The notes below the pieces were generated by a model that was not told where the DNA came from, did not search any database, and saw only the letters and a program-made list of their open reading frames with translations. The translations under genes were made by a program, and so were the position numbers. From NCBI GenBank assembly GCA_963931865.1, contig OZ007515.1:10923663-10987662 (forward strand): a stretch of DNA of 64,000 bases. The letters run 5' to 3'. Of this stretch, positions 23,001 to 35,000 are shown piece after piece (positions within the stretch are counted from its first letter, which is position 1; the number at the start of each line of letters is the position of its first letter). This stretch comes from Axinella damicornis. Taxonomy: Eukaryota > Porifera > Demospongiae > Axinellida > Axinellidae.

Positions 23001-26000
23001 TGTGCAAACGTTCAGTCCAAAGGCCTTGTGCAAAGGGATTGGGAAAGTAAGATAAGATTAGCTCATTAGTAATCTTGACAACATAATGGTGGCTTGCACA
23101 ACCACATCGTTAACCTTAGCCACCTTTTCTGCCCAATGACTTCATATGATGTCATGAAACTTTCAGCTTTGCGATGTCACTTCCATTGATGTTCATGGGA
23201 GATAGGTTCTGCGTGAGCAGAAAGGGCAGACAGGCGAGGTGGGTGGTTCATGTCTTGGCTCGGTAGTAGAAAGGCCTCGGTTGGAACCTGGTGGGCCATT
23301 TCTGTCGTTCTTGGCGTAAACGGACTTAGAAACGAGCCATCTCACCTTGCAGGGCCTCCATTTCTGCCGTTCAAGGCCCGTTTTTCATCTATGCTACGAG
23401 TGTGGCACATGCACTTTCTGACATCACACTGCCATAAATCTGACACGTATGATATAACATACAAAACAGTTCAGACTCCTACACACTCAAGAATGTAGTA
23501 AAGGGTAATGAGGTGGATATAGCTAGGTATGAAACGTGCAGAAGACAAAAGCAAACAGCAGCAACCGCGACCAGGAAGGATTATAGTTGACAATCTGTGG
23601 GCAGACCCGGCTAGACTGGTGCCAACAATGCACTACCACAAGCATCCTACAACTATTGTGACCTCCTCACACTCGGTATCTGATTCCTCATTCTCTCCTG
23701 GTGGCTGAAATGCATGCAGCGTGCTCACGCTGGGCGGGGGCCTGGGAACAAGGCTAGTAATTTTAGGTATGACAGCTGAGGCTGTGCACGTGTCCCTGCT
23801 GCCAGTATTAGTGCAGTAGTGATACAGCTTGTAGAACCACATTAATTAACCTTGTTAGTGCATTTGTGTGTAAGCTTGTTAGTGCATTTGTGTGTAAGCT
23901 TGTTAGTGCATTTGTGTGTTGGTGGCCAATCGCGTTGCAGATGGGCAGCTGATCAGCTGAGGTGTGTCACCATCGGCCAAGGTTAATGTGATTCTACAGG
24001 CACTATGAGTGTATCACAAGTGCACTGCATTTTGACAGCTGAGGTTGTGTCACCAGTGCACAAGAATGGCCACAGTTAATTGGTTCTACAAACCACCATG
24101 AGTGACCTCTGAGGGGATTGGACACAAGTGATATGACACATCATCACTGAACTCACTTGAGTTACCGTAAATGTGTATTGCTTAAACTCGTTTTCTGGAA
24201 GGGCAAAGGGAAATTCCTTTTTTTTTAAGGCAAGCACCCTTCAACAGAAATACCAAGGGCTTTAGTCGGATTCGAACCCAGAACACTAGAGACTCTCACT
24301 CGACCAGTGCACCCCTTCGTATATCTGTGGACAGCTGATGAAAGTAGAAACTAGATTATCTTGCATCACATTCAATAGGCCGTGTGTATTTAATGCATAC
24401 CTGTGTGTTTATTGCACTTTGTGGTGACTTGATGAACCTTCTGTACGTAGGGTCACAGAAGAACACTACGCTCTTGTAAATAGCATGTAAATAGCATGTT
24501 GTATGTCATCGTTCCTTTACATTCATGATGTCACATGGTGTCCACCAAGTCTAACTAGTCAGGCAGGTGTAGGGCTACTAATTATAGATAGTTGAATACT
24601 GTGGATGACCTTCCAGCTAAACCACATTGAGGGTACAGCACTCTGCCCTGAAGAGTGCACAGAAGAAGGAAGCTAGCTCAGGTATGTACTAACACTGGGA
24701 GTAAACAACTTTAGAACCTGGGTCACTAATGGGTGACATCATCAGCATCATCATGACATCATCATCATCATCATTGGCGTGACATCATCTTAACATCATT
24801 CTCATTACATCATTGTGACATCATCATTATCATCATCGGCAGTATATAGGAATGTAGAGGTGTTATTTTATGGTTGGAGTATGAGTGGACTCTGTTCAAA
24901 GATGTCCAGTAACCTTCTTGCAACTCATATTTTCACGTGGCCTGGGAATGCGGTGTTCAAACATTGCAAGCAGTACCGAAAGGGCACTGCATATAGCCTG
25001 GGGACGTGTAGGTCTCCCAACAGGAGGTTGTTTGAAGTAGAAATCGAATCGGATACCTAGGTAAGGGTTAGGGTTGGGCAGGCCTTTCATTTCCAGTTTA
25101 ATTGTTTCAGAAGCATGCGCTTAAATTATAGTGTGTTTAATTTGGAGTCACATATCTGCTTAGGATGGTTAAAATGCCTCTAGGAGCAGTTTCAAGCCCA
25201 AGGCTCTATAGAGACCGAAAATGATTTCTGGAAATTGTGTGGATAACGGATAACTTATGTGTATAATGTGGATGTAAATAACAATCTTTGAAGTCGGAGG
25301 GTTCCTACAGCAGTGTGCATGAGTGTTGGCCTCTACCTGGAAGCCTATTGTACCAAGGCAGTGTACGTTAGAGGAAGCTTCATGTAACTGGATATGCAGA
25401 CACTACCTCTGATGTGTCCACATGCTACACACATACTGTGCAACAACATGGCTGTTCCTGATTTAAATCCTGGAAATGAGGAAAGCCTATTGTACCCAGG
25501 CAGTGTACAGAGGAAGCTTCCTTGAGTGGTTCATGTAACAGGATATGCAGACACTACCTCGATGTGAGAGCCCACATACAACACATACTGTGCAACAAAA
25601 TGGCTGTTCCTGGTCAGGGTTCAAATTGACACTGGTCTCAAGTTACCTAGCAACAATCTCTATAATACCTTCCTAACAATGAAGAGTTGCCTATAGCAAC
25701 AATCTCTCTATAGGAACGCCACCATACCTATATCTGCAATTGAAGAGTGAAAATTGCTGTCAGCCTGTGTACAACAGGTCATACATTCATGCGCAGTGTC
25801 TGCACTGTGGCTGTCTGTTGTTGTCCTGTTTCAGTCTGTCCGTCTGGTCATCTGTTCTGTCAGTCCATTTGTTGGTTGTCTGTTGTCCTTTGCAGTCTGT
25901 CTGTCCGTCTGTTATTTTTTTTCAGTCTGTCCGTCTGGTCATCTGTTCTGTCTGCCCATCTGTTATTTTGTTTTAGTTGTCTGTTGTCCTTTTGCAGTCT

Positions 26001-29000
26001 GTCTGTTGTCTTTTTTCTGTCTGTCTGTCCATCTGTTGTCCTGTTTCAGTCAGTGCATCGATCTTGTCTAATGTTTTGTCTGTCCGTCTGTTATTTTGTT
26101 TTGGTCTGTCCGTCTGTTGTCCTTTGCAGTCTGTTCCTTTGTCCGTCTACTGCTGTCCTGTTTTAGTCAGTGCATCTGTCCTGTTGCAGTTTGTAGTGAT
26201 TTCTCTCAGCTAGTGCTTTACGTTGTGCTGTCTAGCCTCGTTCTCTAGCCTTGTACCGCGTTAGTATTTGCAAACGACGAATGCTGGGGTGAGAAGGTCT
26301 GGGAACGAGGCCATGTATACTGCTGTCTACAGTGTACAGTATGTGCATGCTTGACGGGTTCATTTCTTGCTGACAACGACAATGTTGTTGTTACCATGCA
26401 TAATATACAGTTTATCACTGGCTGACTGAAGGGGAATTAAACGTGGTTCTGAGCGAAAAGTAAAAGTTGTTTGTGTACAGTGCGGTTATCATATCACATC
26501 CAGACCTTTGGTTTTGATATTGAATGGCCTACCTTGGGAGGGATTTGTGGGCCTACCTTGGGAGGGATTTGTGGGCCTACCTTGGGAGGGATTTGTGGCT
26601 GATGCTAAAGTATAGAGAAGAGGTGGCCGGGTGATGCCTGCTGTCTTGTTCCGAGGCTGCTCAACATAAACAACATTCATCACTCCTGATCTCATGAGCA
26701 AGAGAAGGTATACGTAGCTACGCAAACTATTACGGGAGAGCTGAAGCCATTCCTCTTCTCAAGGAAGGTTTTAGGGATTGTTTGTCACTGCTTCTAAACT
26801 TGTACCTTCCTGGTCTCAGTGAATATGCCTAGCCCCTATAATTATTACCATCGGGGTTCAGTGTGGCTCTTACGAAGTTTGGTAAATCTTTCTCTGGGGA
26901 AGATGATGTCCGATACCCTCTTGTTCTCACAGCTGCTTGTCTAGTACAGAATTCCGTGCAAAACTCAGCTGGTGTTGATACCTTCAACAGTCCAGTTACA
27001 AGCATGTGTTTGACACTACCGGAAGCTCTGTGAGGTGTGGCAGCATTTGGGTCCAAGACCCCGGTATGAGTTTACGTGGTCTTGGTTCCCTGTGCTTGTG
27101 CCAAGAGCAGCAGGGGTCGACCATGCCCTGTCCAGATGCCGCCTTGTGCCGACCATAGCCAGAGAGTTTGATGCATGGTCATCGGACCGCAGAGCTCAGA
27201 GCTTGTGTGCTGACCACACCTGCTATTGATGGCCGGTATGAATAAGTTATTGTGATCTGCTGTACCTTCGCTGCCTCAGGGGGATTTCTAAGTGGTATTT
27301 GGGATGCCTACTTTGCTTAGCCTGCACTCAAAGGTGCCGTTATTGTTGTTGAATGATGGCATTTGGCAGTGGTCATCGTTGGTCACTGTAGACCTCTCAT
27401 CGAAAGTATAGTGCTTAATTGAATGATGTTGCAGATACCCAGATTCTTACGTAAATACACAGAATAGAGGAAGTGACCTTGAGATGTAATGTGGTTACAG
27501 CAGGGTGTAGTGACGTGCTAGGCCTATTCATAGCCTGACATTTGAGAAGCCATGAGCACTGAGTTGTGGTTGCCAAAAATACTTATTCGCTAGTGTTTGT
27601 AGTATGCTTGAGGAATGCTGGGTGCACAATCATTGAGATCGGCCAACTTTATTCATGGTGTTTGTGCACACATTCCTCTCAGTCAGCGACTGTTTGTTTG
27701 TGTATTGTTGGACGGAGTGTGCTTGTGTTAGTGTGTGCATGGGTCAATGCTGTTTGTTCTCAAGGGGTGTGTGTGGTAGTGCGCATGTGTGTGTGTGTAC
27801 ATGCATGCATCCGTGCATGTGTCTGTTGGATGCATGTGTGTGTGCATGTGTATGTATGGTGTCCCATCATGTATGGTGTCTGCGTGTGTATCTGTGCATA
27901 TTTGTCCATGCGGTTAATGAGAGAGCCACAGGATGGGTTCATCACTCCATTAGCGTACTCATAAAGCAGTCAGTGAGGTGGCCTGGGAATGACCAGTGAA
28001 CGACCAGTCGGACTCGGCATACTTGTGTCATTCACAGTAAATCTGTGATTGCAAACAGTCAAACACCATTTGTTCACTTCCCTGCCGCATCCTCACATTG
28101 TGCCATCAATGGACAAGCAATTTGTCATGTTGCCAAATAATAGGCATTGACAAATCTTGCCCTATTATGCTCTGCTACCTTTCTGGTGAAACTCCTCAAT
28201 GTATGGCGTAGTTCCATGTTGTCCCAGACACTGGCAAATTATGCTCCAATCTCGCCCTACTATGCTTTGCCAACGTTTCATGTGAAACTCCTGAACGTGT
28301 GTCGCAGTTGCATGTTATCCCAGACACTGGCAAATGCTCCAATCTCGCCCTATTATGCTATGCCGACCTTTCTGGTAAAACTCCTCAACCTGTGGCGCAG
28401 TTGTATGTTATCCTGAAGTGCTTTGCATACTGATGCTGAGGATGTGGACGTAGCTATGATACAACGAAACGTTTGTACAAACAAGAGATACCAGGCCACT
28501 TTTCCCCACTCCTGCGTGGGCTATAGGCAGACTGAGGCTAGTATATTGTATACCCACTACAAATACTGGCCAAGAAGAGCCACATCAAGTGTATGAGCTC
28601 ACCCAGGGGTATTTTCATGTACCAGGTGACGAGCATGAAACTTTCCGGCAATAATCCCATAGAGCACTGAAGAGATGGCACTTTTACGAGTAGCAACACT
28701 TGTATCACAGCCATTCCTCGTTGGGTACGCATCAAGCCTTACAGGTAGCCCCCCCCCCCCCCCCCCGTGTCTCCAGTTTCTCTGCAGCTGTAGCAGATTC
28801 TAACAATGGTGGATCAGGTGGTGGACATGAGATTGTGATTGATTCCCACCCTCCATTTTTAATGTAAGGAATAATAACAAAGCTGAAGAAGGAACACTCA
28901 ACTCACACTTAAAGGATATCGTCGCCATGGAAACCAGTCCTTTCAAAAAAAGTGTTTCTCCCACTGCTGACAGGAGGGGAGCATTAGGCCATCTTTGTAC

Positions 29001-32000
29001 CATTGTTAGGGGATACACTGTTTCTAATGTCTACGTTTTAATGTGACCATGCACTGAGTACTCATGTAGGCTGACAAATGGCTGCACTAGGACCACACAC
29101 CGACCCCCATGTGTATGAGGCCATTGTATGGTGCATGCATCCGGATGCAAGGTCCGACAGTGTGATCTTGTTTCCATTGGATGGTGCATGCATCCGGATG
29201 CAAGGTCCGACAGTGTGATCTTGTTTCCATTGGATGGTGCATGTGGTCGGATGTGAGGGCCGACAGTGTGATCTTGTTTGTACATGCGGCCCGTTATGCA
29301 TGACCTCCATGTGTGCAGACATGTATTGATTATTCATATCTCTGTGGAACATGTTGGCTGTATACTCATACCTTTGTGGAACATGCACCAAGAATTTCAC
29401 CATCCCTCTGTACATCATGCTGCTGCCTATTTATGTAGTGTGTATCATATCTCTGTGGGTCATGTGCATCATTTAGTGGGTATTCATATCTCTGTGGAAC
29501 ATGTTGTGCGTAATTAGTGCCTTTGTGGAACATGACCATCCCTGCACGGATCATGTGCTGTGTATTTACGCAGCGTGTATTCATATCCCTGTGGAACACA
29601 TGCTGCGTGATTAGTGTACTCATACCTTTGTGGAACATGCACCAAGTATTTCATCCCTCTGTGGATCATTCACCAGCTGAGTATTTAGTGTATATTCATA
29701 TCTCTGTGGAACACCAACCCTGTGTTTAGTATACCGACCATGGCAGAATAATGGGATACAATAATGGGATACTAGTAGCTTCGCTCGCTTTGCTTGCTCC
29801 CCTTCCCCATCGTTTCCTATGTGAGTTAATCTGGCGCTGGACAGCTCTCTGTGCAGAGCTGCTGCTCCCTGATTGCGTCTACTTCAGCTGCTGCTCCCCA
29901 ATTGTGTCCGCTTCGACTGCTGCTCCCCGACTGCATCCGCCAGCTGTTCTGGAAGATTCCAGCCCATGCCCAATGTTCTCGAACATTCTGTGCGGAGTTC
30001 GAGGTTCAGTAAATTGAAGTCTGTTACATACACGCATGCACAAACACACGGTTAAAGTTTGATTAGAAGGCATGCCATTATGATGTAACTAAATATCCCC
30101 TAATTAACCCTACCCCTATAATATCTTGCCCTTACACTCAACCCCAACCTTAACCGTATAACCCTGCTAATTGTGTTTAGTTAGGGTTACATTTAAGGAT
30201 TTAGTTAGGGTTAAAGTTAAGGATTTAGATAGGGTTAAAGTTAGGGATGTAGTTAGGGTTAAATTAAGTTACTCTGTTGCTGCAGGATCGAAGAGAGTAG
30301 TTCGTATCGCGACTCTCTCTCCTCAAGTTCCTATTGCATGCTTGCTAAAAATTTTGAAATCAACAGCTACCTTCTTAGCTCTGTCAGTGTCCAAATTGAT
30401 ATAGCTGGCCAGCTGTCAAGCAAGGAGAAAACTAAATTGATAGAAAATTGGGCAGAAAATGGCCAGTGGCCAGCTGATATTTGAACTCTGTCTACACCAC
30501 TCAACATACTGGTCCAACTCAATCTACGCCATACAAGGGACCCTCAAAATGCTCCCCTAGAAACTGCAATGCTTGAATGACAAAGAAAAGGAATGGTCCA
30601 AACAAAGTATATAGTTGCTGTAGCCTCGTTCCCGGGTGCTCGGTAACGCCTGGGAACGAGGCTAACAGCTGCTGTAGCTATTCTGTACCATTGTATGCGA
30701 TACATGTTGTAAGTAAAGACGGCATAATTATGTTTACTGTTCAGCAACAATATGAATATATTTTACATGTGGCGCCCCATAGGATATGTACTGATTGTTT
30801 GGTATGTATTCATAGCTGTGTGTGTAGGCGTTGTAGCTGGGTCCAGCGAGTCCAAATCACATACCTCTGGCAACCAGACATTGCAAGGTTATGCAACTGC
30901 CAGCTGACGGTACACAAATACCTGCTATTCATTGAGAGTGTGTTTCTAGGCCACGGATGTGTGTGGGGGGCAGACCTATTCAGAGCGTTGTATTCCCAGG
31001 CTGTGGGTAGAATCTGGAATGATCTGTGGGGGTTGCAATGGAGGTCGGAGGGTAGAATGTGAGACTGTACTAGTGGGGCGGGTTCAGTACAGTCAGTGAG
31101 GTTAGTGAGGTTAACTGACTTGGGACCATGGTGACCTTCCTCCTCCCCCTTTGAACTTGTGGTCAGCAAAACCACTTCTGGAAGGAAGTTTGTTTAGGGT
31201 GGGTTTGTGAGTGCCTGTCCTGTATAGCCTCTGGACAAACAAGTGGGCGTCTGTTCCTGCAGTACAGGGAGGAAGTACACTGTTTGTGTGTGTGTGGTAT
31301 GCATGTGACTGCATGGCTTCCCCTGGCCCCATCCAAGTAGCAGCTGTCATAAAGTGGGTGTAGTCTCATGCCCAGACCCGCGTATGAGGATCTGGGAACG
31401 AGACTAGAAGTGGTGGTGTCTGTTCTATATATAGTAAAAAACGGACCCTAGAGTAAATGGATCTTTTCCTTCATAAAGTACTTATCTATTGGAGGTCACT
31501 TTGTGCCTATGTGAGATAATCGCTACTTTGGACAGAGTTTTGTCACCAGAACAAGATATGTTCGTACACATTATTATACTATGGATCTGGTATATGTATT
31601 TCCTCAAAACATTTTACAAGTGTCCTTGCAGCCATTCTGTGAGGATTCATGATAAACCATGGCATGCACACCCACCCCTTATTGAGCTGTCAGTAGTCAC
31701 TGCTGTTGGCCAATGATCAAAAAGCTGGACTGCCAGAAATGGATGTGCATTCATCCAAAGGAGGCCCTCCCAGCGAGCCTTTCTCCAGCCATTCTGCTTC
31801 CACCCTTCGGTGAGCCCACCCGCCTCCCCTGCCCACCCACCTCCCCCTGCATGCCCCACCCACCTCCCCCTTCCCCACCCTTTCTGTTCGCACAGAACCT
31901 TCGCATCTAGCAGTCACATTACCAGAAGTGACATCAAGATGAAAGTCTCAGTTGCAGAGATGCAACATTAGACATTAAGGGGTTAACTTAACTTTCCATC

Positions 32001-35000
32001 AACAGCTGGAGGCATGAAGTTTGACTCATTTGTATTGGCTGTGAAAGTGTAGCAGAATAACCAGAGTTGGGCCTGAATGAGATGGTTATGATGAGGGCTG
32101 AAGCGTCATGGGAGACTACGGACTTACTTTGCTATGCTGAAGCTTCGGTAGTTACAGGCCCTCCTCCAGCTCCATTTCTTAGCTGCATACCTGTAGCTTC
32201 CTTCCCAGGCCATTTCCACCGCCAATATTTGATCACTTGCAGTGTGCAAATACAGCACCCTGATGGCAGTCAAAGCAGTTTGGTCTGACATGATAATTAA
32301 TGACCTCAATAGTTGTGTGATGGAATGGATACTCAAAATGAGGCACGAATTTGTAACCAGTGGAAATGGGACATGAACTGAAGCTTTAGCCTTCTCTCTT
32401 TGCTCACGAAAACATGTCTCTAACCGCTTCAATTTGCGTGTTTATGACTGTGTTGTTTTCTGTGGCATGAACATGTTTCTATGGCAATACTTTTGCCCAT
32501 GCCTGCCCCCCAGCACCTCAAACCGTGGTTGTGTGCGTGGTACACCATCTCTAACTACCCACAAAACAATTGTTCTTTTCTGTGCTGCCATTCAGGCCTT
32601 CTGACTTGTATAACTACCCCCGGTAACTCGATTGAGTGCTGCCATATAGGCTAATTTCTATGTATGTTGCCTACAATTTATGGATCATATCCGAAGCAGA
32701 AACGTTGACAAGACATCGTGTTGTTTTTTCCAGTTGGAGAGCTGCTTAGACAAGCAGGAAGTACACAAAGTGAACTCATTAGGTACAGGAAGTTAACTCA
32801 GTGGAATTCTGATTAGAATTCTGTGAATGTCTGGGTGGGTCTGTCCTGATATTAAACTCTATTACCAGTGACTATGCCACCATTCCCTGACCTGCTCACT
32901 GGAGCCTGTAGCAGCCAGTCTACGGACACGTGTTTGTATAGCCAGAGGCACTGTTGTGAACAGGAGACCATTCTGAAGCTTTGTCTGTGCCCAGTGACTG
33001 TTGAGTGGTAAATCAATAGCAATCCCTCTGTCCCGGCGAGAAGACGATGACTGTTGAGTGGTAAATCAATAGCAATCCCTCTGTCCCGGCGAGAAGACGA
33101 TGACTGTTGAGTGGTAAATCAATAGCAATCCCTGTGCCCTGGTAGGAGACAGTACAGTTTGCTGTATTGCGTGCCATTGTGGAATTGGGATGTGCTTCAT
33201 CGCGGATCTAATGGTGTGATCTCAACGTTCATGTTCTATTGTAGTACAATTATGTGACAGAAAATTGAAAGCGGCTGTAAGAATGTTTGCAAGTGAAATT
33301 GAAGCTGAATGTAGGACAGTATTATGACACTCGATATACCTAGCTGAGACAATAGTTGCCATGGTAGCCATAGGACACTCACATGGTAGACAGCCCTAGG
33401 CTCGTTCCCCGGCCTCCATGCCCAGCTTTTGTTGCCTTCAGTACGAAAAGTGGGGAGAAGGCCTGGTAGATTTCGTCGCATGATACGTGCCATGACCGTC
33501 ATAAAGTGTCATCCATTCAAGACAAGTATACAATATACAGTAGCTACGATCGCGTACGAAGTAACAAGGACAGATCAACGGCCAGAAGAGAGCCACACCG
33601 AGCTTATCCAAGCTAGAAGTCTTACCTTTGAAGTAGTGCTGAGCTGCAAGTGTTGTACTTTCCAGAGCGATGGCTCACTGCACGGAGTGAACAGTATAAA
33701 GCACTTTCAAGTTGTAACTGCTGTATTACGGCCATCTCTCAGCGGTTTTGTTTCTAATCAAGATGTGTTGTATAGGTAGGACCTGCCTCTCATCTGGAAT
33801 TTGTCTGGTCTCTGGAACAGGTGATTGCTAGTTGAATACTGTTAACTGAATTTGTGACGTCAGTTGCAGCATGTGTCACGGGACGAAGTCTACTAGGCCT
33901 TCCCCCCGCCCCCCGCTTTTCATACTACAAGCGACAAAAGCTGGGCGTGGAGGCCTGGGAACGAGGCTATGACAGAGCCCTGCCCCAGATCTTCTTGATC
34001 TCCTTGTCAGCTCCACCCTTCTCTCCCCCATGAGGGGAACTTCCCCTCCATCCACCCATCAGACACGATATTCACGGGTGTATAATGTCTGTGGATGGGG
34101 GTGGGTGCAGAGGGTTCATGGGTGCATGACGTGTGTGGATGGGGGGTGGGTGCAGAGGGTTCATGGTGTGGATGGGGGGTGGGTGCAGAGGGTTCATGGG
34201 TGCATGACGTGTGTGGATGGGGGGTGGGTGCAGAGGGTGCATGGGTGCATGACGTGTGTGGATGGGGGGTGGGTGATGTGTGTGGATGGGGGGTGGGTGC
34301 AGAGGGTTCATGGGTGCATGTGTGTGGATGGGGGGTGGGTGCAGAGCAGTCATGTTGACAAGTTCATGTGTGCTGGTAGTCGCCAGTCGCCTAGTCAGTT
34401 GTAAAGGTGGCCTTGTCTGTGGCCAGCATGAATGTGTTAACAATGTGAACTGCTGTGCACTAGATATATAAACCGTGGTCATTGTGGGTGTGTGTCCATT
34501 GTAGGGGTGTGGGGGCAGCATGGCATATAACACAAGGCATCTCACTCATAAGTTGGCCATCAGCTGTGTAATAGCCGTAGTTACATGTATGTTGTTTTGC
34601 TGTTGTATTTAGCCCTGAGAGATAGCACAACTTAAATACGTGTAACGTTCTACCAGTGACAAGTTGCCGGTACTATAATATGCCTTTGTTTACTCAGTAT
34701 GCTAGCCCCCCTTGCTGTTGACCCACAGCGACAGTGAGCATGCAGATCATGGGACGCTGAGTGTTAAATATACTAAAAGTAACAACCGTTAGGTGGATGG
34801 AGGGGGTACCGTATCATCCATTTACTGTTTAGGCTAACATGTTTCCCTTCATTTGGAAACTAATGCACATAATTATGCAAGTTCATACTAAACAATTGGG
34901 CTAGTGGCGGCTGATTGGCTGCGATAGGTACAGTTTCTAGACAATTGTCCTTGCCCTTGCTGAATAATGATGCAAGATGATGTAAACTGACATCATATGA

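Noticed and set aside
24268..24306. Functional tRNA gene
   Set aside because: A and B boxes are present, but spacing is too short and no acceptor stem or anticodon arm can be drawn.
25740..26213. Cys-rich membrane-like protein family in overlapping frames
   Set aside because: Three overlapping plus-strand frames are open at once over a CTGTCCGTCTG repeat, the sign of low complexity.
29031..29638. Met/His-rich tandem-repeat protein
   Set aside because: Derived from TATCTCTGTGGAACATG and 53-bp repeats; no splice or start context.
30165..30265. Interstitial telomere repeat
   Set aside because: Only isolated TTAGGG words within a 25-bp minisatellite, not a hexamer array.
30577..31062. 161-codon plus-strand gene
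   Set aside because: It begins inside a TAGCCTCG hairpin, shows no domain, and has no supporting splice signals.
34030..34545. Repeat protein on either strand
   Set aside because: Both strands are open over the GTGGATGGGGGGTGGGTGCAG minisatellite.
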